Positions 16,600 through 24,398 of a stretch of DNA of 29,894 bases are shown here, in pieces. The notes below the pieces were generated by a model that was given only the letters and a program-made list of their open reading frames with translations, was not told the DNA's origin and ran no database searches. The stretch is taken from assembly GCA_028276365.1 (NCBI GenBank), contig JAPYWL010000011.1, positions 1 through 29,894 on the forward strand. The letters run 5' to 3'. The stretch comes from Deltaproteobacteria bacterium (lineage in GTDB: Bacteria; DRYD01). Each line of letters opens with the position of its first letter. Position 1 is the stretch's first letter. The translations under genes were made by a program, and so were the position numbers.

Positions 16600-17139
16600 A
16601 TGAATTTAGTAGAAAAAGCATTGAGAATAGCCGTATTATATCATAAAGATCAAAAAAGGAAAGTAGATAATTTACCTTATATAGTGCATCCTGTTATGGT
16701 TGCTTTAAAATTAGCTAAATATGGATTTGATGATGTGGTAATCGCTGCTGCTTTGGTACATGATATCCTAGAAGATACTGATTTTACTAAGGAAAATTTA
16801 GAAAAGGAATTAGGTCCTAAAGTATTAGAAATAGTTGAATCAATTAGCCATGATGATAATATAAAAGATTGGGTTGAAAGAAAAAAAAGATACATACAAA
16901 AAGTAAGAAATGCTTCTTTTGAAGCTAAAATAGTGTCTATTGCAGATAAAATACATAATTTAGAGAGTTTATTAATAGCTTATGAACAATTAGGGCCATC
17001 TGTTTGGGATAAATTTAATACTACCAAAGATAAAAAAATATGGGCAGAAAATGAATTATTAAAAATGTATAAAGAAACTTTAAATCATCCTTTAGTAATT
17101 GAATACCAAAATTTAGTCAATAAAATTAATCAATTATAA
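16600..17139 (+). CDS. MESH1-like HD-domain hydrolase, candidate small alarmone hydrolase
   Basis: The 179-residue protein is a single HD domain of the SpoT/RelA hydrolase type, with no synthetase domain. Metal ligands by position are His30 (YIVHPVMVA), His54-Asp55 (ALVHDILEDT) and Asp116 (IADKIHNL), and Glu58-Asp59 complete the ED motif. The size and motif order match stand-alone MESH1-type enzymes, which hydrolyse (p)ppGpp (and in animals also NADPH). Substrate here is inferred from family only. No Shine-Dalgarno is visible before the ATG, so translation may depend on the upstream gene. Confidence 0.85.
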   Translation: MNLVEKALRIAVLYHKDQKRKVDNLPYIVHPVMVALKLAKYGFDDVVIAAALVHDILEDTDFTKENLEKELGPKVLEIVESISHDDNIKDWVERKKRYIQKVRNASFEAKIVSIADKIHNLESLLIAYEQLGPSVWDKFNTTKDKKIWAENELLKMYKETLNHPLVIEYQNLVNKINQL

Positions 17140-17215
17140 CTAAAAGAAAGAAGGAAAAATTAATAAAAAAAATTAATCTAATAATAGAAAACAAATCTAA
17201 AAGGAATATGAATTT

Positions 17216-17857
17216 ATGATTAAAGGAATATCTAATTTCTTTTATAGAATAACTAATGGTAATAATAATGAAATAACTAGAAACAATAATACCATCGGAC
17301 CAAACAATAAAAATTATAATAATAATACTATAGAAAATACTATAGAAAATAATGAAGAAAATTTGGAAATACATCAAATAGATAGTTATAATAAGGTTAA
17401 TAATAATGCAATTCAAACATTTCATGATGAAGCAGCTGTAGAAGTTAGTGTAGGTGTTGAAGGAAAATCTATTGAAGATAAAATTAATATACTAAAATAT
17501 ATAATGTATGATAAAACAATTAGCGTTAAAAATTATGTAATAGAAGGTAATTTTAAGGTTGATTACGCTGATTATACTTCTATTACTATACATATAAATG
17601 GTAAGAAAGAGACAATAAGTGATAATGATTCACAACAAGATAGCAAGCCTCCTAATTTAGATAACAATCTTTCAGATGATGGTTATATTATCTCAAATAA
17701 TGGAGTAAATAACAAACATAATAATGAAAATATAAATAATAAAAATAATAATAACCGTATTACTTTTAAAGCATTGATGGAAGCAGTATATCTTATCTCT
17801 GGAAGAACTAATAATAATAACAAGCTTAAAATATTTGAAATTATAAATAAAAAATGA
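17216..17857 (+). CDS. Asparagine-rich protein of unknown function
   Basis: Not recognised. The 213-residue protein has two Asn-rich stretches (about residues 15-45 and 155-185) flanking an ordered-looking middle, in which residues 68-130 read as alternating strand and turn (for example VEVSVGVEGKS and YTSITIHINGKK). There is no signal peptide. The Asn runs come from AAT repeats, which are common in such A+T-rich DNA. The ATG at 17216 has AAAGGA 10 bases upstream. Its TGA overlaps the ATG of the ureohydrolase (ATGA), so the two are probably translationally coupled. Confidence 0.55.
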   Translation: MIKGISNFFYRITNGNNNEITRNNNTIGPNNKNYNNNTIENTIENNEENLEIHQIDSYNKVNNNAIQTFHDEAAVEVSVGVEGKSIEDKINILKYIMYDKTISVKNYVIEGNFKVDYADYTSITIHINGKKETISDNDSQQDSKPPNLDNNLSDDGYIISNNGVNNKHNNENINNKNNNNRITFKALMEAVYLISGRTNNNNKLKIFEIINKK

Positions 17858-18807
17858 AATCTTTTTTAAAAATGTATATAGAAAATGAATTAAAGTTTTT
17901 AAGGGACCCTAAAAATTCTAAATTGAAAGATCTTATAAATATAATCCAAAATCCAGATATATATATCCAAACTTTAGAATTAGAAAACAGAATAAAGGAT
18001 ATAGCAATATTAGGGATAGGGTGGGATAGTAGTACCGCTGGAAAACCAGGAGCTAGATTTGCTCCTAAATATCTTATAGATAAGCTATTAACCTTATCAT
18101 TATATACCCAAGATTTTGATAAAACAATAGATTTTTTAGGATTCCTTAAAATCATATTATCTAATAAGGAACTAACTTTTTATAATATAAAGCACATTAC
18201 CAATAAATTACTAAAAGTATATAGAACCAATATTTTTTTAGGTGGAGATCATAGCATAACCAATCCAATATTGGAAAGCTTTTTAAGTAAATATAATAAC
18301 CTAAATTTGATAGTATTTGATAGTCATTTTGATTTAAGGGAAATAGAAGAGGGTTTAAGTGGAGGTACTTACCTAATTGATACTATTAAGTATTCAGTCA
18401 AAAATAATTTTAACCTAAATGTAGTTATCTTAGGGATTAAAGAAAGTGCTAATCCATATTATTTATTTAAAAACGCCCAAAAATATAATGTTAAATTTTT
18501 AAGAGCATTCGATTTACTTAATAATAGAAATTTAGCTATTGATTTTATTGATAAAAATATAGATAAGAACTATCCTACTTATGTAAGTTTAGATGTAGAT
18601 AGCATAGATAGTACTTTTATTGATAGCGTTAATTCCGCTTATGGAGTTAATCTAAAACCTTTTGATGTAATTTATATTATTGACTTTATAAAGAAAAATT
18701 ATAAATTAGTAGGAATGGATATAGTAGAGTTTAACCCATTAGTAGGTAATTTAGATAAATCTCTTAATAATTTAGTTGAAATCCTTTATTACTTTCTTTT
18801 TAATTAA
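17854..18807 (+). CDS. Ureohydrolase (arginase/agmatinase family), candidate agmatinase
   Basis: The family hydrolyses guanidino or formimino groups with two Mn ions. All ligands are visible: His133 (FLGGDHSI), Asp156, His158 and Asp160 (VFDSHFDLRE), Asp247 and Asp249 (YVSLDVDSID). Glu292 sits in GMDIVEFNP, and the N-terminal GIGWDSSTAGKPGARFAP fits the R-P-G-A-R-x-G-P start. Agmatinase (agmatine to putrescine and urea) is favoured by the polyamine genes nearby. However, the ligand block reads FDxRE with SGGT after it, closer to formimidoylglutamase than to the DAHTD of agmatinase, and the usual DP after the third ligand pair is DS. Family certain, substrate open. Length 317, normal. Confidence 0.85.
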   Translation: MKSFLKMYIENELKFLRDPKNSKLKDLINIIQNPDIYIQTLELENRIKDIAILGIGWDSSTAGKPGARFAPKYLIDKLLTLSLYTQDFDKTIDFLGFLKIILSNKELTFYNIKHITNKLLKVYRTNIFLGGDHSITNPILESFLSKYNNLNLIVFDSHFDLREIEEGLSGGTYLIDTIKYSVKNNFNLNVVILGIKESANPYYLFKNAQKYNVKFLRAFDLLNNRNLAIDFIDKNIDKNYPTYVSLDVDSIDSTFIDSVNSAYGVNLKPFDVIYIIDFIKKNYKLVGMDIVEFNPLVGNLDKSLNNLVEILYYFLFN

Positions 18808-18833
18808 TTATTTAATTTAATTTAAATAGTTAA

Positions 18834-19547
18834 ATGAATTCATTTATTTATTCTTTAGTAAATAATTTCTCATTAATAACTAATATTATATTTGGTAATG
18901 ATAAATGTATAGTTTGTAATAAATTTTGCTTTTATAGTATTTGTGAATCCTGTAAATCTAATATTACTGCTAATTATATTTCTTACTTTAAAGTAGATCA
19001 AACAAATTTTTACCATTTTGACAAATTATATTTTAATGATGTATATTCTGTTAGTAATTATTCTAATTTACTCCCCTTAATAAGAGAATATAAATTTAAT
19101 AACAAGATTTATTTATCTTTATTTTTAAGTTCTTTAGTTAGAAACTTAGTAAATAAATACTCCTTAGAATTTGATCTAATAGTAAATGTGCCCAATCATG
19201 ATTTTTTTCAATATACTTTTTATTTATCACTAAATTTATCAAGAATATATAAAAAGCCTCTTTTTAATATAATATCACTTTCAGATAATTATCAAAAACA
19301 ACATTTCATAGAAAATAAAACAGAGAGAATAAGAAATGTTAAAAATAAATACAAAATAAAGAATTTAAACAAAGCAAATAAAATTTTAAATAAACTTTGT
19401 TTAAAATTAAATAAGGATAAGCTAAATATTTTGTTAGTAGATGATATAATAAAGACTGGGGCAACAGTTAACGAAATCTCAAAGTTAATAAAAAATAATT
19501 TTAAATTAATAAATAATATAATTGTAGTATCATTAGCTAAAGCTTGA
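18834..19547 (+). CDS. comF: ComF-family phosphoribosyltransferase-like protein
   Basis: The 237-residue protein has an N-terminal zinc finger (Cys25, Cys28, Cys37, Cys40: CIVC and CESC) and a C-terminal type I phosphoribosyltransferase fold with the PRPP-binding motif LLVDDIIKTGAT (200-211). The family includes ComFC of natural transformation, a cytoplasmic partner in DNA uptake, and relatives of unknown role. A prepilin and a PilC-like protein elsewhere in the window would suit a competence system, but they are not in the same operon. No Shine-Dalgarno precedes the ATG. It is the last gene of the rightward run; no clear terminator follows in the 60-base gap to the convergent pilC-like gene. 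Confidence 0.85.
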   Translation: MNSFIYSLVNNFSLITNIIFGNDKCIVCNKFCFYSICESCKSNITANYISYFKVDQTNFYHFDKLYFNDVYSVSNYSNLLPLIREYKFNNKIYLSLFLSSLVRNLVNKYSLEFDLIVNVPNHDFFQYTFYLSLNLSRIYKKPLFNIISLSDNYQKQHFIENKTERIRNVKNKYKIKNLNKANKILNKLCLKLNKDKLNILLVDDIIKTGATVNEISKLIKNNFKLINNIIVVSLAKA

Positions 19548-19607
19548 ATTAAGTTAATGAATATATATCTACATAACTACATAACTAAGGTATATAAAAT
19601 AATTAAT

Positions 19608-20621
19608 TTAATTAATATCTTGTAATAAAGGTAAATAAATACTTAAAAAAGAAATAGTTATTAAGAACCCTAAAAACAAAACACTCAATACAATAATAAA
19701 AACTAATATCTTGAAAAATCTAGCTTTAAGAGAGTTTGTAGCTTCAGAATGTAATCTATTACCTAATTTTATTAATTCATCATCTATATTACCTGTACTA
19801 AAGCTATTTACTAAAAGTAAATGGTAGTCCTTAGGAAAAACAAGAAATATTTTATTAGCTATATTTAAATTAAATTCAGTAAAATTGTTAGTATGGTTTT
19901 TAAAATCTTTATAAATTAATTCTTTTAAAATAGAATTTTCTATAGTTAAAACAGATATGTGAAGTGCTAAAGGAATAGGTAGAGCACTCCTTATTAAATT
20001 CCCAATAATTATCATTAAATTAGATAAAATTAAATTCCTGTACGGCTTTCCTAAAATATAATACTCAAAAATATCTAAAAAAATATTTCTAAAAGATAAC
20101 AAAATTGCAAGCAAAACAATTAAAATAAATAAAATAGAAATACTGGTAAAATTTAATAAACTATTTAGATTTTTAATAAATGTTGTAAAATTATTTTGAG
20201 TATTAATATCCTGTAAAACAATTAAAAAAACATTATTGAAAATGAATTTAAAAAGTAAAATCCCTAAGATTATTAAGAATAAAACAAATAAAATGTAGAT
20301 TTTATATATTTTAGTTTCTTGCTTAATTTTTTCAAAGTTTTCAAGAATATTTATTAAAGCTGATATTAATTCAATAATAGTTCCACTTTTTTCTCCTGCC
20401 TCCAATATATAAGATACATAATCAGGAACAATATTATTTTTTCTTAATGAAATACTTAGAGGTATTTTATTATTAATTGTATCGTTTTCTATTTTTAATC
20501 CAATATTCTTAAAAATAAATGAACTTTTTAGATTATTTACTATGTTACCTACAAGCAATCCTGTATTAAAAGAATCTTTTAAATATTCTAAAAAATTAAT
20601 TAAAATTTTACCTTTTAACAT
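19608..20621 (-). CDS. Type IV pilus / type II secretion inner-membrane platform protein (PilC/GspF family)
   Basis: GspF/PilC proteins form the inner-membrane platform that couples the assembly ATPase to pilus or pseudopilus growth. This 337-residue copy has the family layout: a cytoplasmic domain with LEAGEKSGTIIEL (73-85), membrane segments at about 108-136 and 158-176, a second F domain with FSTGNIDDELIKLGNRL, and a C-terminal membrane segment at about 305-332. It is shorter than PilC (about 400), close to ComGB (about 320-350). No assembly ATPase, prepilin peptidase or major pilin gene lies next to it. The ATG has no clear Shine-Dalgarno. Confidence 0.85.
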   Translation of the reverse strand: MLKGKILINFLEYLKDSFNTGLLVGNIVNNLKSSFIFKNIGLKIENDTINNKIPLSISLRKNNIVPDYVSYILEAGEKSGTIIELISALINILENFEKIKQETKIYKIYILFVLFLIILGILLFKFIFNNVFLIVLQDINTQNNFTTFIKNLNSLLNFTSISILFILIVLLAILLSFRNIFLDIFEYYILGKPYRNLILSNLMIIIGNLIRSALPIPLALHISVLTIENSILKELIYKDFKNHTNNFTEFNLNIANKIFLVFPKDYHLLLVNSFSTGNIDDELIKLGNRLHSEATNSLKARFFKILVFIIVLSVLFLGFLITISFLSIYLPLLQDIN

Positions 20622-20751
20622 TTCAATTATTTATTCAAAAAAATAAAAAAGATAAATATTGAAAACAAGCCGCACTAAAAAAAGAAAATGAACGCCCCCT
20701 ACCACAAAACAATAGTTATTTTAGTTAGTTAAATTAGTTAAGTTACTTAAG

Positions 20752-21150
20752 TTATTTAATTTCTACTTTAGCACCAGCTTCTTCTAATTTCTTCTTAATT
20801 TGTTCAGCTTCCTCTTTAGTTACTCCTTCTTTTAAAGGTTTAGGAACACTTTCTACAAAGTCTTTTGCTTCTTTAAGTTGCATATTGGTTAATTCCCTTA
20901 CAACTTTAAGAACATTTAATTTTTTATCAGCAGGTACTTCTTTAACAATAACATCAAAAGAAGTTTTTTCTTCTTTTTCTTCAGCAGCAGCTGTACCAGC
21001 TGCTCCTGGCATCATAGCAGGTGCAAAAGCTACAGGAGCACTTGCTTGTACCCCAAATTTGTCTTCTATTGCTTTTATTAAATCCACTAATTCTAATACT
21101 GTCATATTTGAAATAGCTTCTATTATTTGATCTTTAGTAACAGTACTCAT
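20752..21150 (-). CDS. rplL: 50S ribosomal protein L7/L12
   Basis: L7/L12 forms the ribosomal stalk that recruits translation factors. The N-terminal dimerisation helix pair ([17 protein letters not shown]), the Ala/Gly/Pro hinge (about residues 36-57) and the globular C-terminal domain ([20 protein letters not shown] to [10 protein letters not shown]) are complete at 132 residues. AAAAGGAGGTAAAAAA precedes the ATG. It follows rplJ by 73 bases. The usual next genes rpoB and rpoC are absent; a PilC-like gene follows 130 bases on. Confidence 0.97.
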   Translation of the reverse strand: MSTVTKDQIIEAISNMTVLELVDLIKAIEDKFGVQASAPVAFAPAMMPGAAGTAAAEEKEEKTSFDVIVKEVPADKKLNVLKVVRELTNMQLKEAKDFVESVPKPLKEGVTKEEAEQIKKKLEEAGAKVEIK

Positions 21151-21223
21151 TTTTTTACCTCCTTTTTACTTAATTACTTATAATATTTATAATTCTATAT
21201 TATTATAATTTAACGCTTTTATA

Positions 21224-21829
21224 TTACTTACCTTCTTTTTTTTCTTTAACAGCATTTAAAGCCCATACTAACTTATTTAAAACATTCTTTAAAACTACAG
21301 CGAAATTGGTTATAGGAGCTTTCATAGTACCTAATAACTGAGCTAATAATACCTCTTTAGGTGGTAGATTAGCTAATTTCTTAACTTCTTCAGCTGAAAT
21401 CAGCTTCCCATTAAGAATACCAAAAGCAATTTCTGGAACATCTTCTTTTATATTTTTTTCCTTTTTAAAGTATGAAATGATTTCATTAATTTTTTTAGCT
21501 AAACTAATAGGATCTTTTTTAGTGTAATTTATAATTAAAGCCCCTCTCATTTTTGGAGCAATTTCTTTTAAATTGCTTTCCTCCAATGCTATTTTTAATA
21601 TACTATTTCTAATTACTTTTATATCTCCACCTATTTCCTCTATATCTAAATTATACTTAACTAAATCTGTTGCTTTTAATGAAATATTTTCTTTTTGATA
21701 TCTAGTAAAAATAATTATTGAAGAATTATTTATAATATCTTTAGCAGTTTCTAATAATTTAGTTTTATCGGGATTTATTTTAGGAGAATAATCAGCTTTT
21801 TTTTGTCTTGGCTTTTCTTTTAATAACAT
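21224..21829 (-). CDS. rplJ: 50S ribosomal protein L10
   Basis: L10 anchors L7/L12 dimers to the ribosome. Recognisable are KVIRNSILKIALEE (the KVxKNTLxxxA helix), the central strand MRGALIINYTKKDP and the LPPKEVLLAQLLGTMKAP segment before the C-terminal stalk helix that binds L12. The 201-residue protein is longer than the common 165-175, mainly through an N-terminal Lys-rich extension of about 20 residues. GGAGGGGGAATATTAAAG precedes the ATG. The standard partners rplK and rplA are not upstream; a 393-base gap without genes precedes it. Confidence 0.95.
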   Translation of the reverse strand: MLLKEKPRQKKADYSPKINPDKTKLLETAKDIINNSSIIIFTRYQKENISLKATDLVKYNLDIEEIGGDIKVIRNSILKIALEESNLKEIAPKMRGALIINYTKKDPISLAKKINEIISYFKKEKNIKEDVPEIAFGILNGKLISAEEVKKLANLPPKEVLLAQLLGTMKAPITNFAVVLKNVLNKLVWALNAVKEKKEGK

Positions 21830-22147
21830 CTTTAATATTCCCCCTCCTAATTAGTAAAACCTATATTATAATAATTCTAAATTATTTTATATTTTCCTTT
21901 TATATTTCCATAATACTTTCCCATTACAATAAAATAAAAAAACAATATAAATAAAATTTAACAAAAGGAATAATACTTAGATTTTTATCAAGAACTCTAA
22001 AATCATTTCTTCATTCTCTTACAGATGCTCATTGAAAGCTGCTCGTAATTGTTTCAAATACTGCTGATAATTTTAGTATTTTTAGACCAACTAAAGTTGC
22101 GTTAGCACCTTTGTTAAAAGTTTGTATTAAATAATATATGAAATATA
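21830..22147. other. Gene-free stretch upstream of rplJ with a less A+T-rich patch (possible leader RNA or gene remnant)
   Basis: No intact gene is present. Positions 22018-22120 are visibly less A+T-rich than the flanks. Leftward, this patch can form a hairpin (AAATACT / AGTATTT, about 22056-22082) and contains GGTGCTAACGC, faintly like the L10 leader that autoregulates rplJ in other bacteria, but I could not fold the full L10 leader. Leftward it also has about 35 open codons up to a TGA near 22040, without a start. A structured RNA, an rplJ leader or a decayed gene are all possible. Confidence 0.3.
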
Positions 22148-22203
22148 AGTTAGAGTTTTACTTTTTTATGAATTTGATAAAACTCTAACTCTTCTTTTTT
22201 TTT
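22148..22203 (+). terminator. Strong terminator hairpin between fliH and rplJ
   Basis: A perfect 13-base-pair stem (22148-22160 with 22178-22190: AGTTAGAGTTTTA / TAAAACTCTAACT) has a 17-base loop and is followed rightward by CTTC and nine T. No rightward gene is known upstream. Leftward it lies 33 bases after the fliH stop, but its downstream run there is only TTATATTT, a poor U-tract. It may end fliH leftward, an unseen rightward RNA, or both. Confidence 0.65.
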
Positions 22204-22222
22204 GAAGCATTTGTTATCATAT

Positions 22223-23215
22223 TTAGATATTTTTAAAAATAATTTCTTTTAGTACTTCTAGTTTAGTGGAGATTCTAGCATCTATTTTACCGAAATTAGT
22301 TTCTATGATACATCCTCCCTTTTCTATCCTACTATCTGGAGCTATATTTATATTCTCTACATCCTCTACTAAATTTTTTAATTTTTCTTTAGAAAGTCTT
22401 ACATATTCTATTTCATTAGGATTAATCCAAATGGTTATATTTTTAGCTTGCTCTATTTTAGGAAGTAATTCTATTAGGTAATTAGATACCAATTCGGGTT
22501 CTTCTTCTATTTTTTTATTGATAACTTTTTCGGCTACTTTTATAGCCAATTCTACAATATCTTTTTCCATTTCTTTTACTAATGATTCTTTTAAATTTAA
22601 TATGTTTTTTATTTGCTCTTGTAACTCATTAATTTTTTGTTGATATTCTTGTTCTAATTTGTTTTTAACTTCATTATATCCTTGAGAATACCCTTGATTA
22701 TAAGCTTGTTCCAATATTTGTTGGGCTTTATTTTGAGCCTCTTGAATAGCTTTATTAACTATCTCTTGAGCTTTAATATTAGCTTGATTTATTATCTCTG
22801 ATTTCGTATTTTCTACTTCTTTTATTTTTTCTTCTAATTCTAATTGCTTTTGTTGCAATTGCTTATTGAGTTCTTGGTATTTGTTTTTTTCTTCCTCTAA
22901 TTCTAAGTTTAAAGCACTTGTACTTACTATTTGAATATCCTCATTTAACCCTTCTTCCTTTTGGACAATAGAAACTGGTTCATTTATACTCCCTTTTTTT
23001 ATTACTTTACTAAAAACAGGAGTTTCTAACTTAGTAACATTTAATTCTAAATCACTATATTTTAAACTATCAGATTTTATTACCTTTGAACCTATTATTT
23101 TTGATTCTTTTATGTTAGTATCTTCTAAATTTTTTGAATTTTCTATTTGATTTGTTTGATTATCTATATTTTTTACCTCTTCATTTATATTTTTATTTTT
23201 CTTTATTAACCCCAT
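22223..23215 (-). CDS. fliH: Flagellar assembly protein FliH
   Basis: FliH binds and regulates the flagellar export ATPase FliI in the cytoplasm. The 330-residue protein has a variable polar N-terminus (1-100), a long Gln/Glu/Lys coiled coil (100-215) with the family's glycine-spaced segment AYNQGYSQGYNEV (171-183), and a conserved C-terminal domain: VELAIKVAEKVINKK (221-235), ITIWINPNEIEYV (260-272) and EKGGCIIETNFGKIDARI (298-315). The fliF, fliG, fliI and fliJ genes that usually flank it are missing. The ATG lies directly after AGTAGG, an unusually close ribosome site; no alternative ATG is nearby. Confidence 0.9.
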   Translation of the reverse strand: MGLIKKNKNINEEVKNIDNQTNQIENSKNLEDTNIKESKIIGSKVIKSDSLKYSDLELNVTKLETPVFSKVIKKGSINEPVSIVQKEEGLNEDIQIVSTSALNLELEEEKNKYQELNKQLQQKQLELEEKIKEVENTKSEIINQANIKAQEIVNKAIQEAQNKAQQILEQAYNQGYSQGYNEVKNKLEQEYQQKINELQEQIKNILNLKESLVKEMEKDIVELAIKVAEKVINKKIEEEPELVSNYLIELLPKIEQAKNITIWINPNEIEYVRLSKEKLKNLVEDVENINIAPDSRIEKGGCIIETNFGKIDARISTKLEVLKEIIFKNI

Positions 23216-23292
23216 CCTACTATTATTTTATAATTTTTTCAATATTAATCCTTTATCCTAAAGAGATATTTTAAAGATATATTTAAAATTTA

Positions 23293-23880
23293 TTAATTAA
23301 TTGGTATATCAACGTAATAATTTAAGCTGTAATTTTTATTTCTAAAGGTAAAGTTTGTATTTAAATTAACTCTTATCATATTTCCTACTTTGGAAAATGA
23401 TAAATTAGCATCATTGACTTCTTTTATAGCCGGTAAAATTATTTCCTTATTTTCTATTTGCTCAAAAGATTCATAAGTATTATTTCTATTTCTATCCCAA
23501 AAAGTTTTTTTATTAAGTTTAAATAAAACACTTTTATTTTGTAAATTTTTTGATACTGTTATATCTACCATGTAAATATCAAAAGCCAAAGGATTTTCCG
23601 AAATATGAGTAGTTAAAAATTGAATATTATTGTTACTTAGATTTAAAATAGTAGATATCTCTTGATTTGGATTGGAATTCTTAGATATTTCATTAACTAT
23701 TCTTACTAATGCCAATTTACAATCATTGGAAATAGTATATTTTATAGAAATTACTTTAAGGAATTTATTTATTTGAATTGTAGCTAATGTAATTAAAAGT
23801 ATAACAACTAATGCCAAAACTGAAGATACTATTAATTCTACTAATGTAAATCCTTTAATTTTTTTTTTGTTATTTAACAT
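23293..23880 (-). CDS. Type IV prepilin-like protein
   Basis: The N-terminus is a textbook prepilin leader: a short Lys-rich leader of 10 residues ending KG, cleavage before Phe11 in GFTLVELIV, Glu5 of the mature protein (Glu15), then a hydrophobic helix (about 11-37). The remaining 155 residues look like a beta-rich pilin head with no cysteines. At 195 residues it resembles minor pilins of PilW/GspJ type rather than a major pilin. Its partners (assembly ATPase, prepilin peptidase) are not in the window, except the PilC-like gene 2.7 kb away. The ATG has no visible Shine-Dalgarno. Confidence 0.85.
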   Translation of the reverse strand: MLNNKKKIKGFTLVELIVSSVLALVVILLITLATIQINKFLKVISIKYTISNDCKLALVRIVNEISKNSNPNQEISTILNLSNNNIQFLTTHISENPLAFDIYMVDITVSKNLQNKSVLFKLNKKTFWDRNRNNTYESFEQIENKEIILPAIKEVNDANLSFSKVGNMIRVNLNTNFTFRNKNYSLNYYVDIPIN

Positions 23881-23911
23881 TTAATTTAATTTTTTTAAGT
23901 TTAAAATCATT

Positions 23912-24373
23912 TTAAGCTTTTTGAACCGTTTGATTTAAGATAAAATTCTTAATAAAATCTAAGACTTCATAGGGATTAGTTTGAGCATTAACTTTTCTAT
24001 ATATTTTAATAATTTTTCCAAGAGGATCTAGAATTATTGTATCTCTGGAAAACATTAGTTTACCTTCTACTTGAAAAATAGTAGCTAATTTCTTTTCTTT
24101 ATCAGAAATTAAATGGATATTTAAATTATATTTCTTAGCAAACTTTTGATGAGAATCTAAAGAATCTCTACTAACTCCAACTATTTGTACATTTAATTTT
24201 TCAAATTCTTCCTTAAGGTTAGTAAAATTTATTCCTTGTTTAGTACAACCCGGAGTATCATCCTTAGGATAAAAATACAAAACTGTATATTTTTTACCAT
24301 CCCCTATCGTAATTTTTTCTCCATTGTGATCTATTAGTTCCATTTTAGGAATTATATCTCCTTCCTTTATCAT
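23912..24373 (-). CDS. bcp: Thiol peroxidase, AhpC/TSA family (BCP/PrxQ type)
   Basis: BCP-type peroxiredoxins reduce hydrogen and organic peroxides with thioredoxin electrons. The active site FYPKDDTPGCTKQ places the peroxidatic Cys at residue 43. The usual resolving Cys five residues later is absent (CTKQGINF), so it is a one-Cys variant. The Arg that stabilises the site is in MFSRDTIILDP (Arg110). I start at ATG 24373 (153 residues) because the GTG four codons upstream overlaps the AGGAGGTGA ribosome site. Together with sodA it forms the visible oxygen-defence set. Confidence 0.92.
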   Translation of the reverse strand: MIKEGDIIPKMELIDHNGEKITIGDGKKYTVLYFYPKDDTPGCTKQGINFTNLKEEFEKLNVQIVGVSRDSLDSHQKFAKKYNLNIHLISDKEKKLATIFQVEGKLMFSRDTIILDPLGKIIKIYRKVNAQTNPYEVLDFIKNFILNQTVQKA

Positions 24374-24398
24374 TTTTTTATTCACCTCCTAAATTTAA

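Noticed and set aside
17126-17425. Leftward Ile/Phe-rich frame resembling a membrane protein
   Set aside because: It is the complement of the Asn-rich start of the gene at 17216; runs of AAT read as ATT (Ile) on the other strand.
19575-19595. Direct repeat of TACATAAC in the gap between comF and the pilC-like gene
   Set aside because: Two short units in A+T-rich DNA, with no hairpin or T-run; likely chance.
20685-20705. Possible tmRNA 5' end (leftward GGGGGCGTTCA)
   Set aside because: The required GGATTCGACGGG and the tag-reading frame do not follow.
20885-21130. Rightward frame over rplL
   Set aside because: Antisense to a certain ribosomal protein gene.
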